A DNA stretch of 64,000 nt from Bacteroidota bacterium (GCA_023426145.1 JAFABG010000019.1:1-64000); one strand, 5' to 3'; shown: positions 51,891-61,926, counted from the first letter of the stretch. Program-made: numbers and translations. Notes: generated by a model from the sequence alone, not told the origin.

Positions 51891-53723
51891 TCATTTCTTT
51901 AGTGTATAAACCACAAACGAATCGACTTTATAAGCACCACCTTTGCTGTAAAAATTGAAATGATTGTAAGGCTCCGACGGGAATATTAAGTTTGTCATTA
52001 CAAAACGCCCCCCATCACCGAAAGCTTCAATACTGGACTTATCAACAAACAACCGAAGTTTTATTTCATTTTTATCCGCTTCTATTGCAGTCCAAGTAAG
52101 CGCTGGGAAGTTTTCGTTGAAACTAACGTCACCACTCTTACGACGATTCATCAAGAATCGCTTCTTTTTCATATCATACTGCATATCCACCTCTTCCCCC
52201 TTATCATTAAAGAGCCGAAAACCGATGATCTCTGCGCGCAGATTCTTAATAGACAGTTCGATTTCATAGGCTCCATCATTGTTCATTATCAAGTTTTTCA
52301 CCTCACGAGTGCCATTTACTTTAAACGAACGCTTTTGGGAAGAACTACGTAGTTTTAATAGTTCAGGAGAGGGAGCCGATTTAAGATAGATTCCACCATC
52401 GATAGTAAAGAGGCTTAAATCGCGAGGTACAGAATTCTGGCTACGATATTGAGAGGTTGGCACATCGTTTGCATATTGCCAGTTACTCATCCATGCCATT
52501 GCAATCCGACGACTGTCTGGGGCATCGCTCCAAGTCACAGTTGCATAATGATCTTTCCCCCAGTCCATCCATTTTGTTACATTGGGTTGATTATCGCAAA
52601 CAAATGTCTTACCATCAAAACTACCTACAAAGTATTGGGTAGCAGAATCACCGAAAGGACCATCACCGAGGCTGCAAAGCAATACCCATTTTTTTTCGTT
52701 AGTACCTTCTATCGGAAGCTCAAATAAATCAGGGCATTCCCACACGTTTCCATGAGCACCATATCCCTTACCGAAGCTACTTTCACGCGACCAGTCTTTT
52801 AAATTGGGAGAAGAGAAAATCTGCATTTCCTGCCCCACTGCAAGCACCATAATCCAGTGCTTTGTTGCTTCGTGCCAAAACACTTTCGGATCACGAAAGT
52901 CACGCGCTTCAGATACGAGTACAGGATTATTTGCATATTTAATAAAACTACGCCCATTGTCTGTACTGTAGGCTATACTTTGTACTTGGCGGTCACCGTT
53001 TTGCGTATAAATGGCAATAATCGCATCTTTACCAAAGCCAGCCGTATTATGATGATCCACCACTGCAGAGCCACTAAAAATAGTGCCAAACGCGTCAGGG
53101 GCTATAGCAATAGGAAGATGTTCCCAATGCACAAGATCCTTACTGATAGCATGTCCCCAATGCATATTTCCCCATTTGGAACCATAAGGATTGTATTGAT
53201 AAAAAAGATGGTATTCACCGTCTTTATAAACCATTCCATTCGGATCATTCATCCATCCGTAGAGTGGTGAAAAGTGATAAGTCGGACGATATTTCTCACG
53301 GTTAGTGCTATCAAAGACATCAGATAACCTCATTTCTCTGCAACATGCAGTATTATTCGGTGAAAGATTTACGCGGATAGGATCATTGGATTTCATCTTA
53401 AATTTAAAGGAAATCATTTTAGCTGAATAATCCGAAAGGTCTAGCGGAACAAAATAATCTACTTTATTTATAGCAAGACGTACATCGAAATTCTTCACCT
53501 CTTTATTATTCACAATCATACTAATTCGTACCTCAGGTGACGCATCTTCTACGGGTATGAGCAAATACTTTTTAGTTGTATTTACACGTATAAGACAATT
53601 ACCCTCTCCTAAATAATTTATCAGCAATGAAGAATCTGCTGCTCGTGTTAAAACAGAAATAGGGATAAGAATAAAACAAATCACAGCAATCTGAAGCTGC
53701 CTGACAGACAAAAATTTATTCAT
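51891..53723 (-). CDS. GH32 family beta-fructosidase (exo-fructanase type)
   Basis: 610 residues with a cleavable signal (1-28, ending RAA). An N-terminal beta domain (about 30-130) precedes the GH32 five-bladed propeller. The catalytic triad is seen: nucleophile Asp160 in WMNDPNG, transition-state Asp278 in FRDPKVF and acid/base Glu329 in WECPDLF. The C-terminal beta-sandwich includes LRLFVDKSSIEAFGDGGRFVMTN near 560-580, typical of GH32. There is no lipobox, so a soluble periplasmic enzyme is likely, releasing fructose from imported oligosaccharides, as BT1759 does in the reference locus. Levan/inulin preference cannot be read. Confidence 0.93.
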   Translation of the reverse strand: MNKFLSVRQLQIAVICFILIPISVLTRAADSSLLINYLGEGNCLIRVNTTKKYLLIPVEDASPEVRISMIVNNKEVKNFDVRLAINKVDYFVPLDLSDYSAKMISFKFKMKSNDPIRVNLSPNNTACCREMRLSDVFDSTNREKYRPTYHFSPLYGWMNDPNGMVYKDGEYHLFYQYNPYGSKWGNMHWGHAISKDLVHWEHLPIAIAPDAFGTIFSGSAVVDHHNTAGFGKDAIIAIYTQNGDRQVQSIAYSTDNGRSFIKYANNPVLVSEARDFRDPKVFWHEATKHWIMVLAVGQEMQIFSSPNLKDWSRESSFGKGYGAHGNVWECPDLFELPIEGTNEKKWVLLCSLGDGPFGDSATQYFVGSFDGKTFVCDNQPNVTKWMDWGKDHYATVTWSDAPDSRRIAMAWMSNWQYANDVPTSQYRSQNSVPRDLSLFTIDGGIYLKSAPSPELLKLRSSSQKRSFKVNGTREVKNLIMNNDGAYEIELSIKNLRAEIIGFRLFNDKGEEVDMQYDMKKKRFLMNRRKSGDVSFNENFPALTWTAIEADKNEIKLRLFVDKSSIEAFGDGGRFVMTNLIFPSEPYNHFNFYSKGGAYKVDSFVVYTLKK

Positions 53724-53771
53724 GTTCTATGGTATATTAAGGTTGTTATACTTTCAACAGTTGTTACAAGG

Positions 53772-53804
53772 CAAAGATAGGTGTTCCACCAAGAAGCACC
53801 TATC
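53772..53804 (-). promoter_or_regulatory. -7 element overlapped by a hairpin between the two GH32 genes
   Basis: On the minus strand TATCTTTG occupies 53779-53772, 49 bases before the exo-GH32 ATG. An 8-bp inverted repeat (GATAGGTG 53776-53783, CACCTATC 53797-53804) covers half of it. It could be a weak terminator after the endo-levanase gene, an operator over an internal promoter, or both. Confidence 0.45.
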
Positions 53805-53855
53805 ATTTTTGTTTCAAACATTGTAAAATATGTTGCTTTCAAGTGTACTTTTTCG

Positions 53856-55424
53856 TCAATAAGTGCTTACCTGAATGTTGGATACAGAGATTTCGCCCTT
53901 AAAACAACAGAGCGCCCAAGGGTTCTTCTGCAACTGGTAAATACGGTTAGTGAAAGAGAGCTGATCATTGATATAAGTTACACAAACCGATTGGTCGCTA
54001 TAAATAGTCACACGATATAGATTATCAGCCGGAATCTTAAATTTATTATCGAATAAATATTTAGGAGCTTCACCATCTCTTTCAAAATTCGCTTTGCCCT
54101 CATCTCCATTTACATGGATGCTATACCACGAATGAGAATCGGTTCCCCTGACAAAAGAAATACCAAAACGATCTGTCTGCGAAGTGGTCTTTACAGTGAA
54201 AGAAATCTTGTTATGTACTTTGAGGCGATTGAATATGACTGAAGCATTTTCACCTAAAGTGTAAGCCCCATCAGTTTCAATAACGTTTCCCTCTTTTTCC
54301 ATTACTTTCACTTCTTGTACCGAAGTGTATTTGTGGTCAATCCCATCGGGAACTCCAAGAGACAAAGTACCATCTCCATGTTGAATCAGGCGTTGCGCCA
54401 CTAAATTGCCTGCCCATTGCGGTTCTACATCACCCACATTCCCGTTATCATTTCCGGCACGCGTGGGACACCATCCCCAAATATAGCGGTTTGTTCCGTC
54501 AGAAGCAGTCTTACCCGCATAAAATGCACGGCTATCAAGCATTCCTTCGCGATTGTCTGGCCATATTCCCGCATCATTGGCAGTGGTAGCTTTTAGTTCT
54601 GCCAGTGTTCTTCCCTTGAAATATTGTACCTTACGCATAAATGAAGCCTGTTCCGAATAGATCAAATACCACCATTCACCCATCTTAAAAACGTCTGGGC
54701 ATTCGTAAAAACGATCCCACATCATGGTCATAAAGGTCCCTGCAGATTCCCACGCTTTCAGATCGGCAGAAGTAAATTCGGCAATATGACCTTTCCCATT
54801 CTTCCGAGTAGCAACCAACATGTGATATACCCCGTCTTCGGTTTGAAACAGAAACGGATCGCGGAAATCATTCTTATCATAGCCATAAGTATCTCCTTTC
54901 AAGTAGAACGTTCGGTTCTTGGTCCATGTCTTGAAGTCGGGAGAAGTAGCCACCATAACTACCTGCGCATTCTGGTCCGTAGAAGGTTTGAACTTGTTGC
55001 CTGTGTAGAAAGTGTAATAAAGCTTATCAATAGGGTTATAAATCGTTCCCCCTGTACCAATAGCGGCATCCTGTTCGTCACGGCCTCCACAAGGAATTAG
55101 TTCACCAAGAGATTCGTAACTAGCAGCATCCTTTGTTACCACTCCAAAAATGGGGTGGTAAGTAGCTTCAGGATTCGGACGGTAATCTTGCAAATACATA
55201 ACTTTAAAGTCTTTAGCAACCGGGTCATAGAAAGGCATTGGATCTCCAACAAAGCCTACTTGTGGCTTGTAGTACATCGAAAAGCCATGCTCATCACTCG
55301 ATTGGAAGTATGTGGCTGTAGCGTCCCAGTCTTTCTGAGTCAATACGACATCAGTGTCGTCGCTGCAAGCAGTAGTAGAAGCTATCAGCGCGATAAATGC
55401 TATATGTAAGATCATCTTTTTCAT
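53856..55424 (-). CDS. GH32 family surface endo-levanase-like lipoprotein
   Basis: 522 residues. Lipoprotein signal with Cys20 (ASTTACSDD); the acidic SDD after Cys is common in Bacteroides surface lipoproteins. GH32 propeller with nucleophile Asp61 in FVGDPMPFYD (not the usual WMNDPNG), Asp189 in FRDPFLF and Glu241 in YECPDVF. The C-terminal beta-sandwich has VTIYSDQSVCVTYINDQ. The altered nucleophile motif and lipidation match what I recall of BT1760, the surface endo-levanase of B. thetaiotaomicron, which occupies the same place in that locus. It would cut beta-2,6 fructan outside the cell before uptake by SusC/D. Confidence 0.9.
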   Translation of the reverse strand: MKKMILHIAFIALIASTTACSDDTDVVLTQKDWDATATYFQSSDEHGFSMYYKPQVGFVGDPMPFYDPVAKDFKVMYLQDYRPNPEATYHPIFGVVTKDAASYESLGELIPCGGRDEQDAAIGTGGTIYNPIDKLYYTFYTGNKFKPSTDQNAQVVMVATSPDFKTWTKNRTFYLKGDTYGYDKNDFRDPFLFQTEDGVYHMLVATRKNGKGHIAEFTSADLKAWESAGTFMTMMWDRFYECPDVFKMGEWWYLIYSEQASFMRKVQYFKGRTLAELKATTANDAGIWPDNREGMLDSRAFYAGKTASDGTNRYIWGWCPTRAGNDNGNVGDVEPQWAGNLVAQRLIQHGDGTLSLGVPDGIDHKYTSVQEVKVMEKEGNVIETDGAYTLGENASVIFNRLKVHNKISFTVKTTSQTDRFGISFVRGTDSHSWYSIHVNGDEGKANFERDGEAPKYLFDNKFKIPADNLYRVTIYSDQSVCVTYINDQLSFTNRIYQLQKNPWALCCFKGEISVSNIQVSTY

Positions 55425-55442
55425 AATTATTGCTTATTCTTT

Positions 55443-56828
55443 TTATTTACACAAGTAGTTGATTGCATTAAGTGTTATTTGCTCTACATTATAGTGGTAG
55501 TAATCAGTTGATGCATCTACACCCTTACCATACCAGTCATAACAACCGGAACCAATACAAAGAGTGCGTCCACTATTAGCACGCGGCTCAAATTCAGCAA
55601 TTACGACTGCTCCATCACCTCCATGTGCCAAATCAATGCCTCCTGTGAGGTTACGCCAAGCGTTCAAATCTACATAGCCTCCCCAATCTGTTCCAATATG
55701 CCATTGCGCTGTGCTATTGGTTATCGCATAGCCAGCATCACAAGTATAAACTGTTGATCCGTCACCATCTTTCCATCTCAAATGCTGAAATAACGGATGC
55801 GATTCGCTGCCGGTAATCAGAAAACTCCATGGAGCAGAAGTCATTTCGGGCCATTCTTCATTTCCTCCCCAACTATTGTTCGGTACACGCTCGTCTTTCG
55901 CAATGCCGAGGTTAGCGATATAGAAAGTAGCGTAACGAGTCAGAAGCAGATTACCGCCGTTCTGATAGTAGATCTTAAACTTCTCCGCTACCGCTTTCGC
56001 ATCATCCGGCAAAGGAGGATTATCACCATTGTCTGCATGGAAATGCCACCAGATAGCTTTATATTTACCTAAGTCCACTTTTCCGTCGACCACATCCTTG
56101 AATGAGATATATTCAGACATCGACACATTATCCATCATCCATTGAGCAGCAGCTTTCTCTTCGGGACTCGTCAGAAGGCTGACGGAAGCAGCTGTACCTA
56201 CAAAAGCAGTTGGAATTACATTTCCCTGAATAACCGTTACCACATAAGAAGTTGATGCCGAACGGTAGGATACTGTGTAGGTGACAGGGTTTGTAAAGTT
56301 CTGAAGACTACCGGATGCCGGAACCACTGTCGCTCCATCGGTTACGGTAAACGTACCTTTCAACTGGGTGATATCCACTGTCAGCGGAACAACAACAGAA
56401 ATAGTTTTCGATAACTGGTCTACCTTTCCTACATAAGTATCATTCAGTTTGAAGGTCAGTATTCTCGCTTCATCTCTCTTCACAGTAATCGTATAGCTCA
56501 TTTGTACATCGCCATTCTTCACCGTCAAAGCTACGGGAAGTGAAAAGTCGATTGTCTCACCGACAGCGATACTAGATATAGCTCCTTCAGAGAGATTCAA
56601 TTCACTAATCGCCATACGGGTAATATCGTAGTCGTAAGGCACTCCTACTACAATTGTCTTATTCTGATAATCGATTATTCCCGCATATTCATCCAGTCTA
56701 ATAGAGTTCACCCAGACATCGCCGTCTAGACGAAATCCTGATTTAAAGTCATCACTGCATCCCGTGACTGTGAGGCATGCTACAGCGACCAACAGGATAG
56801 TATAGAGTTGTTTTAGAATTGATTTCAT
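55443..56828 (-). CDS. Surface fructan-binding lipoprotein (DUF4960/DUF5018 type)
   Basis: 461 residues from the ATG at 56828 (MKSILKQLYTILLVAVACL). A GTG at 56858 would overlap the susD stop and push the signal inwards. Lipobox LTVTGC (Cys near 24), then SDD. Two repeated small beta domains (about 35-115 and 115-195) share the phrase YTITVKRDEARI / YVVTVIQGN, as in DUF5018. The C-terminal ~260 residues (WWHFHADNGDNPPLPDDA, GGNLLLTRYATFYIANLG, CIGSGCYDWYGKG) look like the DUF4960 glutaminase-like fold. Position and type match BT1761, a surface levan-binding protein. It lies between susD and the endo-levanase gene. Confidence 0.85.
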   Translation of the reverse strand: MKSILKQLYTILLVAVACLTVTGCSDDFKSGFRLDGDVWVNSIRLDEYAGIIDYQNKTIVVGVPYDYDITRMAISELNLSEGAISSIAVGETIDFSLPVALTVKNGDVQMSYTITVKRDEARILTFKLNDTYVGKVDQLSKTISVVVPLTVDITQLKGTFTVTDGATVVPASGSLQNFTNPVTYTVSYRSASTSYVVTVIQGNVIPTAFVGTAASVSLLTSPEEKAAAQWMMDNVSMSEYISFKDVVDGKVDLGKYKAIWWHFHADNGDNPPLPDDAKAVAEKFKIYYQNGGNLLLTRYATFYIANLGIAKDERVPNNSWGGNEEWPEMTSAPWSFLITGSESHPLFQHLRWKDGDGSTVYTCDAGYAITNSTAQWHIGTDWGGYVDLNAWRNLTGGIDLAHGGDGAVVIAEFEPRANSGRTLCIGSGCYDWYGKGVDASTDYYHYNVEQITLNAINYLCK

Positions 56829-56854
56829 TTTATTCTTTGTTTTAGGATGGTTGG

Positions 56855-58567
56855 TCACCAGCCGAAATTCTGTGTATAATTTCCGTTACTTGCACTGATC
56901 TGTTCGAATGGAATAGGAAGATATTCGTTCTTATTTTCCGTGAAGCCTGCATTTTTATAGATAGAGCATCGGGATGCTTCCGTCACATAATAAGCACTGA
57001 TAACATCTTTAGCCTCTCCCCATCTAACTAGGTCAAAAAAGCGTGAGCTTTCCATACCGAACTCTAACCGGCGTTCCCATTTTAATATTTTCATAGCCTC
57101 ATCCTGAGCATAGGCTTTCAGCTCGTAAGGAGTCACTTTGAAGCTCACTCCGTTATCTCCTTTATAATTGAATATGAGCAGCGTACTTCCGGCAGCGCGG
57201 CTACGCACTTCATTGATTAATGAGATGGCATCTGGGATATGTCCGTCGTTCAACTGAATAAAAGCTTCGGCACGCATTAGCAATACGTCAGCATAACGAA
57301 TGACTATGTGATTCAATGAACTCGCCCAATAAGAGCCTTTCTTTAAACAATCGCAATCAGGATCTACATTTTCTTTAAGAGAAACATAATATCCGTAAAG
57401 TCCTTTGCTACGGCTCCAATCATCATTCTTCTGGATGATGTATTCTTCATTATATTTATAAGGAAAGTCCGGCATACCTACCGTATGAAACAAACGAGGA
57501 TCGACATTGTCTGAAGCCACTTCATAATTCTCATTGTTATAAGTGTTGAATAATGGCTTTCCTTGCGAATCCGTCTTGAATGCATTTACTAAATTCTGGC
57601 TCGGTTTATGGAAATCACAGCATCCTAAAATCTGCGGAGTGGTCAATCCCATTCCCCAATTCAGATTACCGTTGTAAGTGCCGTCATTAATAGAATACTG
57701 AATTGCCCATACAGACTCCGCACCATTTTCGTATTGAGGCAAAAAATTCATACTATAATCCGTTTCCAGTCCATAACCAGCCTTAGCCATAATCAAAGGA
57801 TCAGTGTACTTCACAACCTGTTTCAAGTCATCTTCGTCAATTCCGGTAACAACATTGTCCACTCCATCCTGACGATAAGCTTTATATAGGTAAGTCTTTG
57901 CAAGATAGGCAGCAGCTGCTGCCTGTGTAGGACGCCCTTTTTCTATTTGAATTTCTGGAAGATTATCGTAGGCAAACTGAAAATCGTCTGCAATCTTTTG
58001 CCATTGCTCGTCGTTGGTAAAAGTGGTATTCGACAATTCATTATAAGCATCCGGATCCATATTTTCATCGTTCACAATAACGATCTTCTTGAAGAGCTGT
58101 TTCAGCATGAAGTGGGCATGTCCGCGCAAGAATTTCATTTCAGCAATACGTTGATCCTTCAGCGGATACGTTTTGTCATCCATCTTGTCGAGCGATTGGA
58201 GAGCTGTGTTTGCACGGGTGACACATTGATACAGTCTTTTCCATATGTCGTTGATATTCCAGTCGGTGGTATTGATACCTTTGGATATTTCCAGTGCATT
58301 GAATACACCACCATCTTCCGTTCCCGAACCACCCTTATAGCAATCGTCGGAACGTACATCATAATTCCAGAGAGAGAAAGAGGAATTGATATCATCGCCT
58401 GTTGCCCAAATAGCGTAAGCTGAAATCACTAGATTATCTACATACTCGGGAGAAGCAATCTGGTCGCCGGTCACAACGCCCTGAGGAACTTGACGATCCA
58501 AAAAATCATCGCAGCTGGTTGTCAGCAAAGTGAATCCGATTGTTGCTATACATATTATCTTTTTCAT
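56855..58567 (-). CDS. susD: SusD/RagB family fructan-binding lipoprotein
   Basis: 570 residues from the ATG at 58567 (MKKIICIATIGFTLLTTSC), with a second ATG two codons earlier. Lipobox LLTTSC (Cys near 19), then DDFLDRQVPQG, the standard SusD opening. TPR-like helices hold RANTALQSLDKM and AEMKFLRGHAHFMLKQLF; the C-terminal part has IRYADVLLMRAEAFIQLNDG and LINEVRSRAAG, and ends with LKWERRLEFGMESSRFFDLVRWG, all family signatures. SusD lids the SusC channel at the cell surface. It corresponds to BT1762. It follows susC by 27 bases. Confidence 0.94.
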   Translation of the reverse strand: MKKIICIATIGFTLLTTSCDDFLDRQVPQGVVTGDQIASPEYVDNLVISAYAIWATGDDINSSFSLWNYDVRSDDCYKGGSGTEDGGVFNALEISKGINTTDWNINDIWKRLYQCVTRANTALQSLDKMDDKTYPLKDQRIAEMKFLRGHAHFMLKQLFKKIVIVNDENMDPDAYNELSNTTFTNDEQWQKIADDFQFAYDNLPEIQIEKGRPTQAAAAAYLAKTYLYKAYRQDGVDNVVTGIDEDDLKQVVKYTDPLIMAKAGYGLETDYSMNFLPQYENGAESVWAIQYSINDGTYNGNLNWGMGLTTPQILGCCDFHKPSQNLVNAFKTDSQGKPLFNTYNNENYEVASDNVDPRLFHTVGMPDFPYKYNEEYIIQKNDDWSRSKGLYGYYVSLKENVDPDCDCLKKGSYWASSLNHIVIRYADVLLMRAEAFIQLNDGHIPDAISLINEVRSRAAGSTLLIFNYKGDNGVSFKVTPYELKAYAQDEAMKILKWERRLEFGMESSRFFDLVRWGEAKDVISAYYVTEASRCSIYKNAGFTENKNEYLPIPFEQISASNGNYTQNFGW

Positions 58568-58594
58568 GATCATTCGTTTTATTAATGAAGTAAG

Positions 58595-61500
58595 TTAAAA
58601 TCCGATATTAAGACCGAAAGTGATATTCACAGGAATCGGATAAGAGAAGTTCGGATTTTCCGGATCTTCTCCGGTAAAGTTTTTGCTCTTGATGGTCAGC
58701 AAATTTTGCGCACTGCAATAAAAACGTAAGCGATCCATTTTCAACTTTTTGGAGAAAACAGTAGGAACAGTGTATCCTAACTGAATATTGCGCAGTTTCA
58801 AAAAAGAACCATTTTCTACAAAGTAGGTAGAAACGCGTTGCTCATTGTTCGTGTCACTACGAGTCAACGCAGGAATATCAGAGTTTGGGTTCGTTGGTGA
58901 CCAGGCATTGAGTAAGCGGGTACCCTTATTCAGGAAACCAATATTAGAAGCACTCCAAAAGTCACTTTTCTTCTTCACATCACTAATTATATCTACTCCC
59001 TGAACACCTTGCCAAAACATTGTCAAATCAAAGTTCTTATATTCCAGATAGATATTCAATCCGTAACTGAAAGAGGGAGTAGGATCATAAATCCAATTCT
59101 GATCTTTCTCGTCAATCACACCGTTATGATCAATATCACGGTAACGAATACGACCAACAGCAGCGCCTTCCTGAGTGGCATGGTTGTCTACCTCATCCTG
59201 CGATCTGAAAATTCCATCAGCAATGTAACCTACTTGTGAGCCATAAGTATGTCCCACTACACTCTTTACTCCATTACCACCAAACTTACCATTGGCAGCA
59301 ACCGTTTCCGGCAACTCCAGAATTTCATTCCGATACGTAGATATATTTCCATTCAAATCATAAGTTAATCCTAAAGCGGTCTTATTACGATAACCTAGAT
59401 TAAATTCAACACCTTGATTTTTCATTGCTCCCGAATTAATCCAGCGGCTACCCCCTTCTCCTAGCACTCCTACTCCTGCCATTTCAGTCAGAATATCTGT
59501 TGTTTTCTTGTAGTAATATTCCATTGAACCATACAGAGACTGCTTGAACAGGCTGAAATCGAGGCCGACATTGGTCTGTGCCGTTGTTTCCCATTTAATG
59601 TTGTCATTACCTATCTGGTTACGTTTGAAACCGGAAGGAAGTACACCTCCACCATTAGACCCTGTGATATCGTATGCTGTACCATAGCTTTGTCCGCCAA
59701 AAGAATCGGTCGTACCATAATTAGGAGCATAAATGGTGTAACGAGCAAGGTTAGATATTTCTTGATTACCGGTCTGTCCCCATGAAGCTCGTAGCTTCAG
59801 ATCATCAAGCCAGTCGAATCCTTTCATAAATTTTTCCTGTGTGATACGCCATCCCAAAGATACGGAAGGAAAAGTAGCATAACGATCATTTTTACCAAAT
59901 CGAGAAGAACCGTCCCGACGAAGAGTTAAAGAAAGCAGATATCTATCGGAATAAGAATAATTCATTTTACCAAAGAAAGAAACGAGTGAATAACCTTCAC
60001 CAGCTCCGTATGATTGGGCCGTTCCACTACCAGCATCTGACCACATATAATCAGGAGTAAGTATTGAAAAATCTTCTTTGTATCCGGAGAAATGGCTATC
60101 ATCTTCACGATTCAACTCCATCCCTACCATCACATCCCCACGATGTTTGCCTATCTCCAACTGGTAAGTAGCAATGGCATTCCACATCCATTTAGTCCAA
60201 TGTTCCTGCTTGGCTTCTACTGCACTCTTATTATTATTAGTTTGCGTTCCTTCCTGATAAGGATAAGTGAAGTAACGTGCCTGCTTGTTAGCATAGTCTA
60301 GACCGAAAGTAGAACGAAGATTCAATCCTTTAAAGAGAGCTAAATTCACATAAGCATCACCAAACATACGCCAGTAGACATACTTGTTATCTTTATTATA
60401 TTCAAGCACAGCATGTGGGTTACGTCGGTCTGGCCATCCACCAACTGGTCCACCCCATGAACCATCCGAAGCATATACGGGAATAGCAGAAGGAATATCT
60501 AGTGCGGTTTCAATTATCCCACCAGGAGCCTGTATTTCCGACGTTCGGTTCAATGTAAAATGCTGCCCAATAGTCAGAACATCATCAATCAACTTATAAT
60601 CAGTATTCATACGAGCCGAAAAACGATCAAAATCTGTATTTTTGATAATACCCATATTCTTATAATAGCCCAAAGAAAAGAAAGAAGAACCTTTATCCGA
60701 ACCGTTACTAACAGAAAGATTATATTGCTGAATAACCCCTGTACGAGTAATCTCTCCAAACCAGTCTGTATCGGCCACAGGCATTGTGTTCTTTGAATCT
60801 AAGAATTTAGAAAGAGTCATTCCGTACAGTATTGGATTACCATCGGCATTGTATCCCCAGTCATAAGCATATCCTAAAGCATTACCATTAGGATTCTCCC
60901 CATCGTTTACGTAAGCTTGCCACATAGCACGCCCGTATTGCTCAGTGTTTAACACATTCATCTTACTCTGATACATGGAGGCTGAGACAGAAGCATCGAA
61001 ATTAATTTTGATCTGTCCCTTTTTCCCTTGTTTGGTGGTAATGATGACAACGCCATTCGCCGCACGTGAACCATAGATAGAAGCAGAGGCAGCATCTTTT
61101 AATACCTGAATCGACTCAATATCATTACCATTCAATTCATGCATGCCTGCTTTGGTAGGAACACCATCAATAATATATAGCGGATCGTTATTATTCAACG
61201 TACCAATTCCGCGGATACGTACTGTAGCAGCTCCGCTTGGATTGCCATCGGCCGTGATGTTCATTCCTGGGACACGCCCCTGAAGAGCTTTCACAGGATT
61301 GTTCTCACCTTGTTTCTGAATTTCATCAACTTTTACTACAGAAACAGCACCTGTTAAATCAGCCTTACGTTGTGTAGTGTAACCTGTGACAACTACTTCA
61401 TCGACCATTTGAGTATCTTCTTCCAACAGTACATTAACCTTAGCAGCTGCTTTTACAACCACCGATTTATAACCAATATACGTAATCTTTAATGTAGATT

Positions 61501-61708
61501 TAGGAGAAACGGACAATTGAAAATTACCATCAAAGTCTGTAATTGTCCCGTTGGTAGTAGCTGTAGTTTCAACGACTGAAGCACCAATAATAGGTTGCCC
61601 ATCCGTTTTGGAAGTAACGTTTCCTTTTACCACTATGTTTTGCCCCCACAGGGCTGACATGGAAGCAAACAGGAAACAAATGTAACAAAGAAGTTTTTTG
61701 TTTTTCAT
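58595..61708 (-). CDS. susC: SusC/RagA family TonB-dependent fructan transporter
   Basis: 1037 residues from the ATG at 61708 (MKNKKLLCYICFLFASM); an ATG four codons earlier is possible. The signal peptide ends near ALWGQ. Residues about 27-105: carboxypeptidase-regulatory-like domain (GNVTSKTDGQPIIGASVVET, GTITDFDGNFQL, YIGYKSVV). Then VDEVVVTGY, the TonB-box-like segment, and the plug (ALQGRVPGMNITADGNPSG, VRIRGIGTLNNNDPLYIIDGVP, DAASASIYGSRAANGVVIITTK). A 22-strand barrel follows, ending in FGLNIGF. It imports fructan oligosaccharides using TonB energy; it corresponds to BT1763. It is the first gene of the locus transcript. Confidence 0.95.
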   Translation of the reverse strand: MKNKKLLCYICFLFASMSALWGQNIVVKGNVTSKTDGQPIIGASVVETTATTNGTITDFDGNFQLSVSPKSTLKITYIGYKSVVVKAAAKVNVLLEEDTQMVDEVVVTGYTTQRKADLTGAVSVVKVDEIQKQGENNPVKALQGRVPGMNITADGNPSGAATVRIRGIGTLNNNDPLYIIDGVPTKAGMHELNGNDIESIQVLKDAASASIYGSRAANGVVIITTKQGKKGQIKINFDASVSASMYQSKMNVLNTEQYGRAMWQAYVNDGENPNGNALGYAYDWGYNADGNPILYGMTLSKFLDSKNTMPVADTDWFGEITRTGVIQQYNLSVSNGSDKGSSFFSLGYYKNMGIIKNTDFDRFSARMNTDYKLIDDVLTIGQHFTLNRTSEIQAPGGIIETALDIPSAIPVYASDGSWGGPVGGWPDRRNPHAVLEYNKDNKYVYWRMFGDAYVNLALFKGLNLRSTFGLDYANKQARYFTYPYQEGTQTNNNKSAVEAKQEHWTKWMWNAIATYQLEIGKHRGDVMVGMELNREDDSHFSGYKEDFSILTPDYMWSDAGSGTAQSYGAGEGYSLVSFFGKMNYSYSDRYLLSLTLRRDGSSRFGKNDRYATFPSVSLGWRITQEKFMKGFDWLDDLKLRASWGQTGNQEISNLARYTIYAPNYGTTDSFGGQSYGTAYDITGSNGGGVLPSGFKRNQIGNDNIKWETTAQTNVGLDFSLFKQSLYGSMEYYYKKTTDILTEMAGVGVLGEGGSRWINSGAMKNQGVEFNLGYRNKTALGLTYDLNGNISTYRNEILELPETVAANGKFGGNGVKSVVGHTYGSQVGYIADGIFRSQDEVDNHATQEGAAVGRIRYRDIDHNGVIDEKDQNWIYDPTPSFSYGLNIYLEYKNFDLTMFWQGVQGVDIISDVKKKSDFWSASNIGFLNKGTRLLNAWSPTNPNSDIPALTRSDTNNEQRVSTYFVENGSFLKLRNIQLGYTVPTVFSKKLKMDRLRFYCSAQNLLTIKSKNFTGEDPENPNFSYPIPVNITFGLNIGF

Positions 61709-61771
61709 AATACCAAGCATTAGTTTATTGTAATTAAAATAAAAGTATAAATCTTCTTTTTTTCAATAACG

Positions 61772-61800
61772 CAAATTACGGTTGATTTAAATCAATCAAC
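61772..61800 (-). promoter_or_regulatory. Palindrome and -7-like element upstream of susC
   Basis: TTGATTTAAATCAA (61782-61795) is a perfect 14-bp palindrome, nested in an outer GTTGA...TCAAC pair (61781-61800). On the minus strand it lies directly upstream of TAATTTG (61778-61772), which resembles a shortened -7. This placement, about 70 bases before the susC ATG, fits an activator site for the AraC-type output domain of the fructan regulator. That role is inference. Confidence 0.45.
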
Positions 61801-61926
61801 TGAAAGAAATGTTTCAAATGCTATAAAAAACGTTGCATCGAAGGCTATTATATAAGCTTCTAAAAGAAAGACTCTACATTTATCAAAAAAATGGGATTCT
61901 ATATCTTCCTCAATGATTGAAAATAC
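61801..61926. other. Rest of the susC/epimerase divergent spacer, nothing firm
   Basis: AT-rich, no ORF, hairpin or repeat worth calling. Any further regulator-binding half-sites for susC would lie here, but none stands out by eye. Confidence 0.4.
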
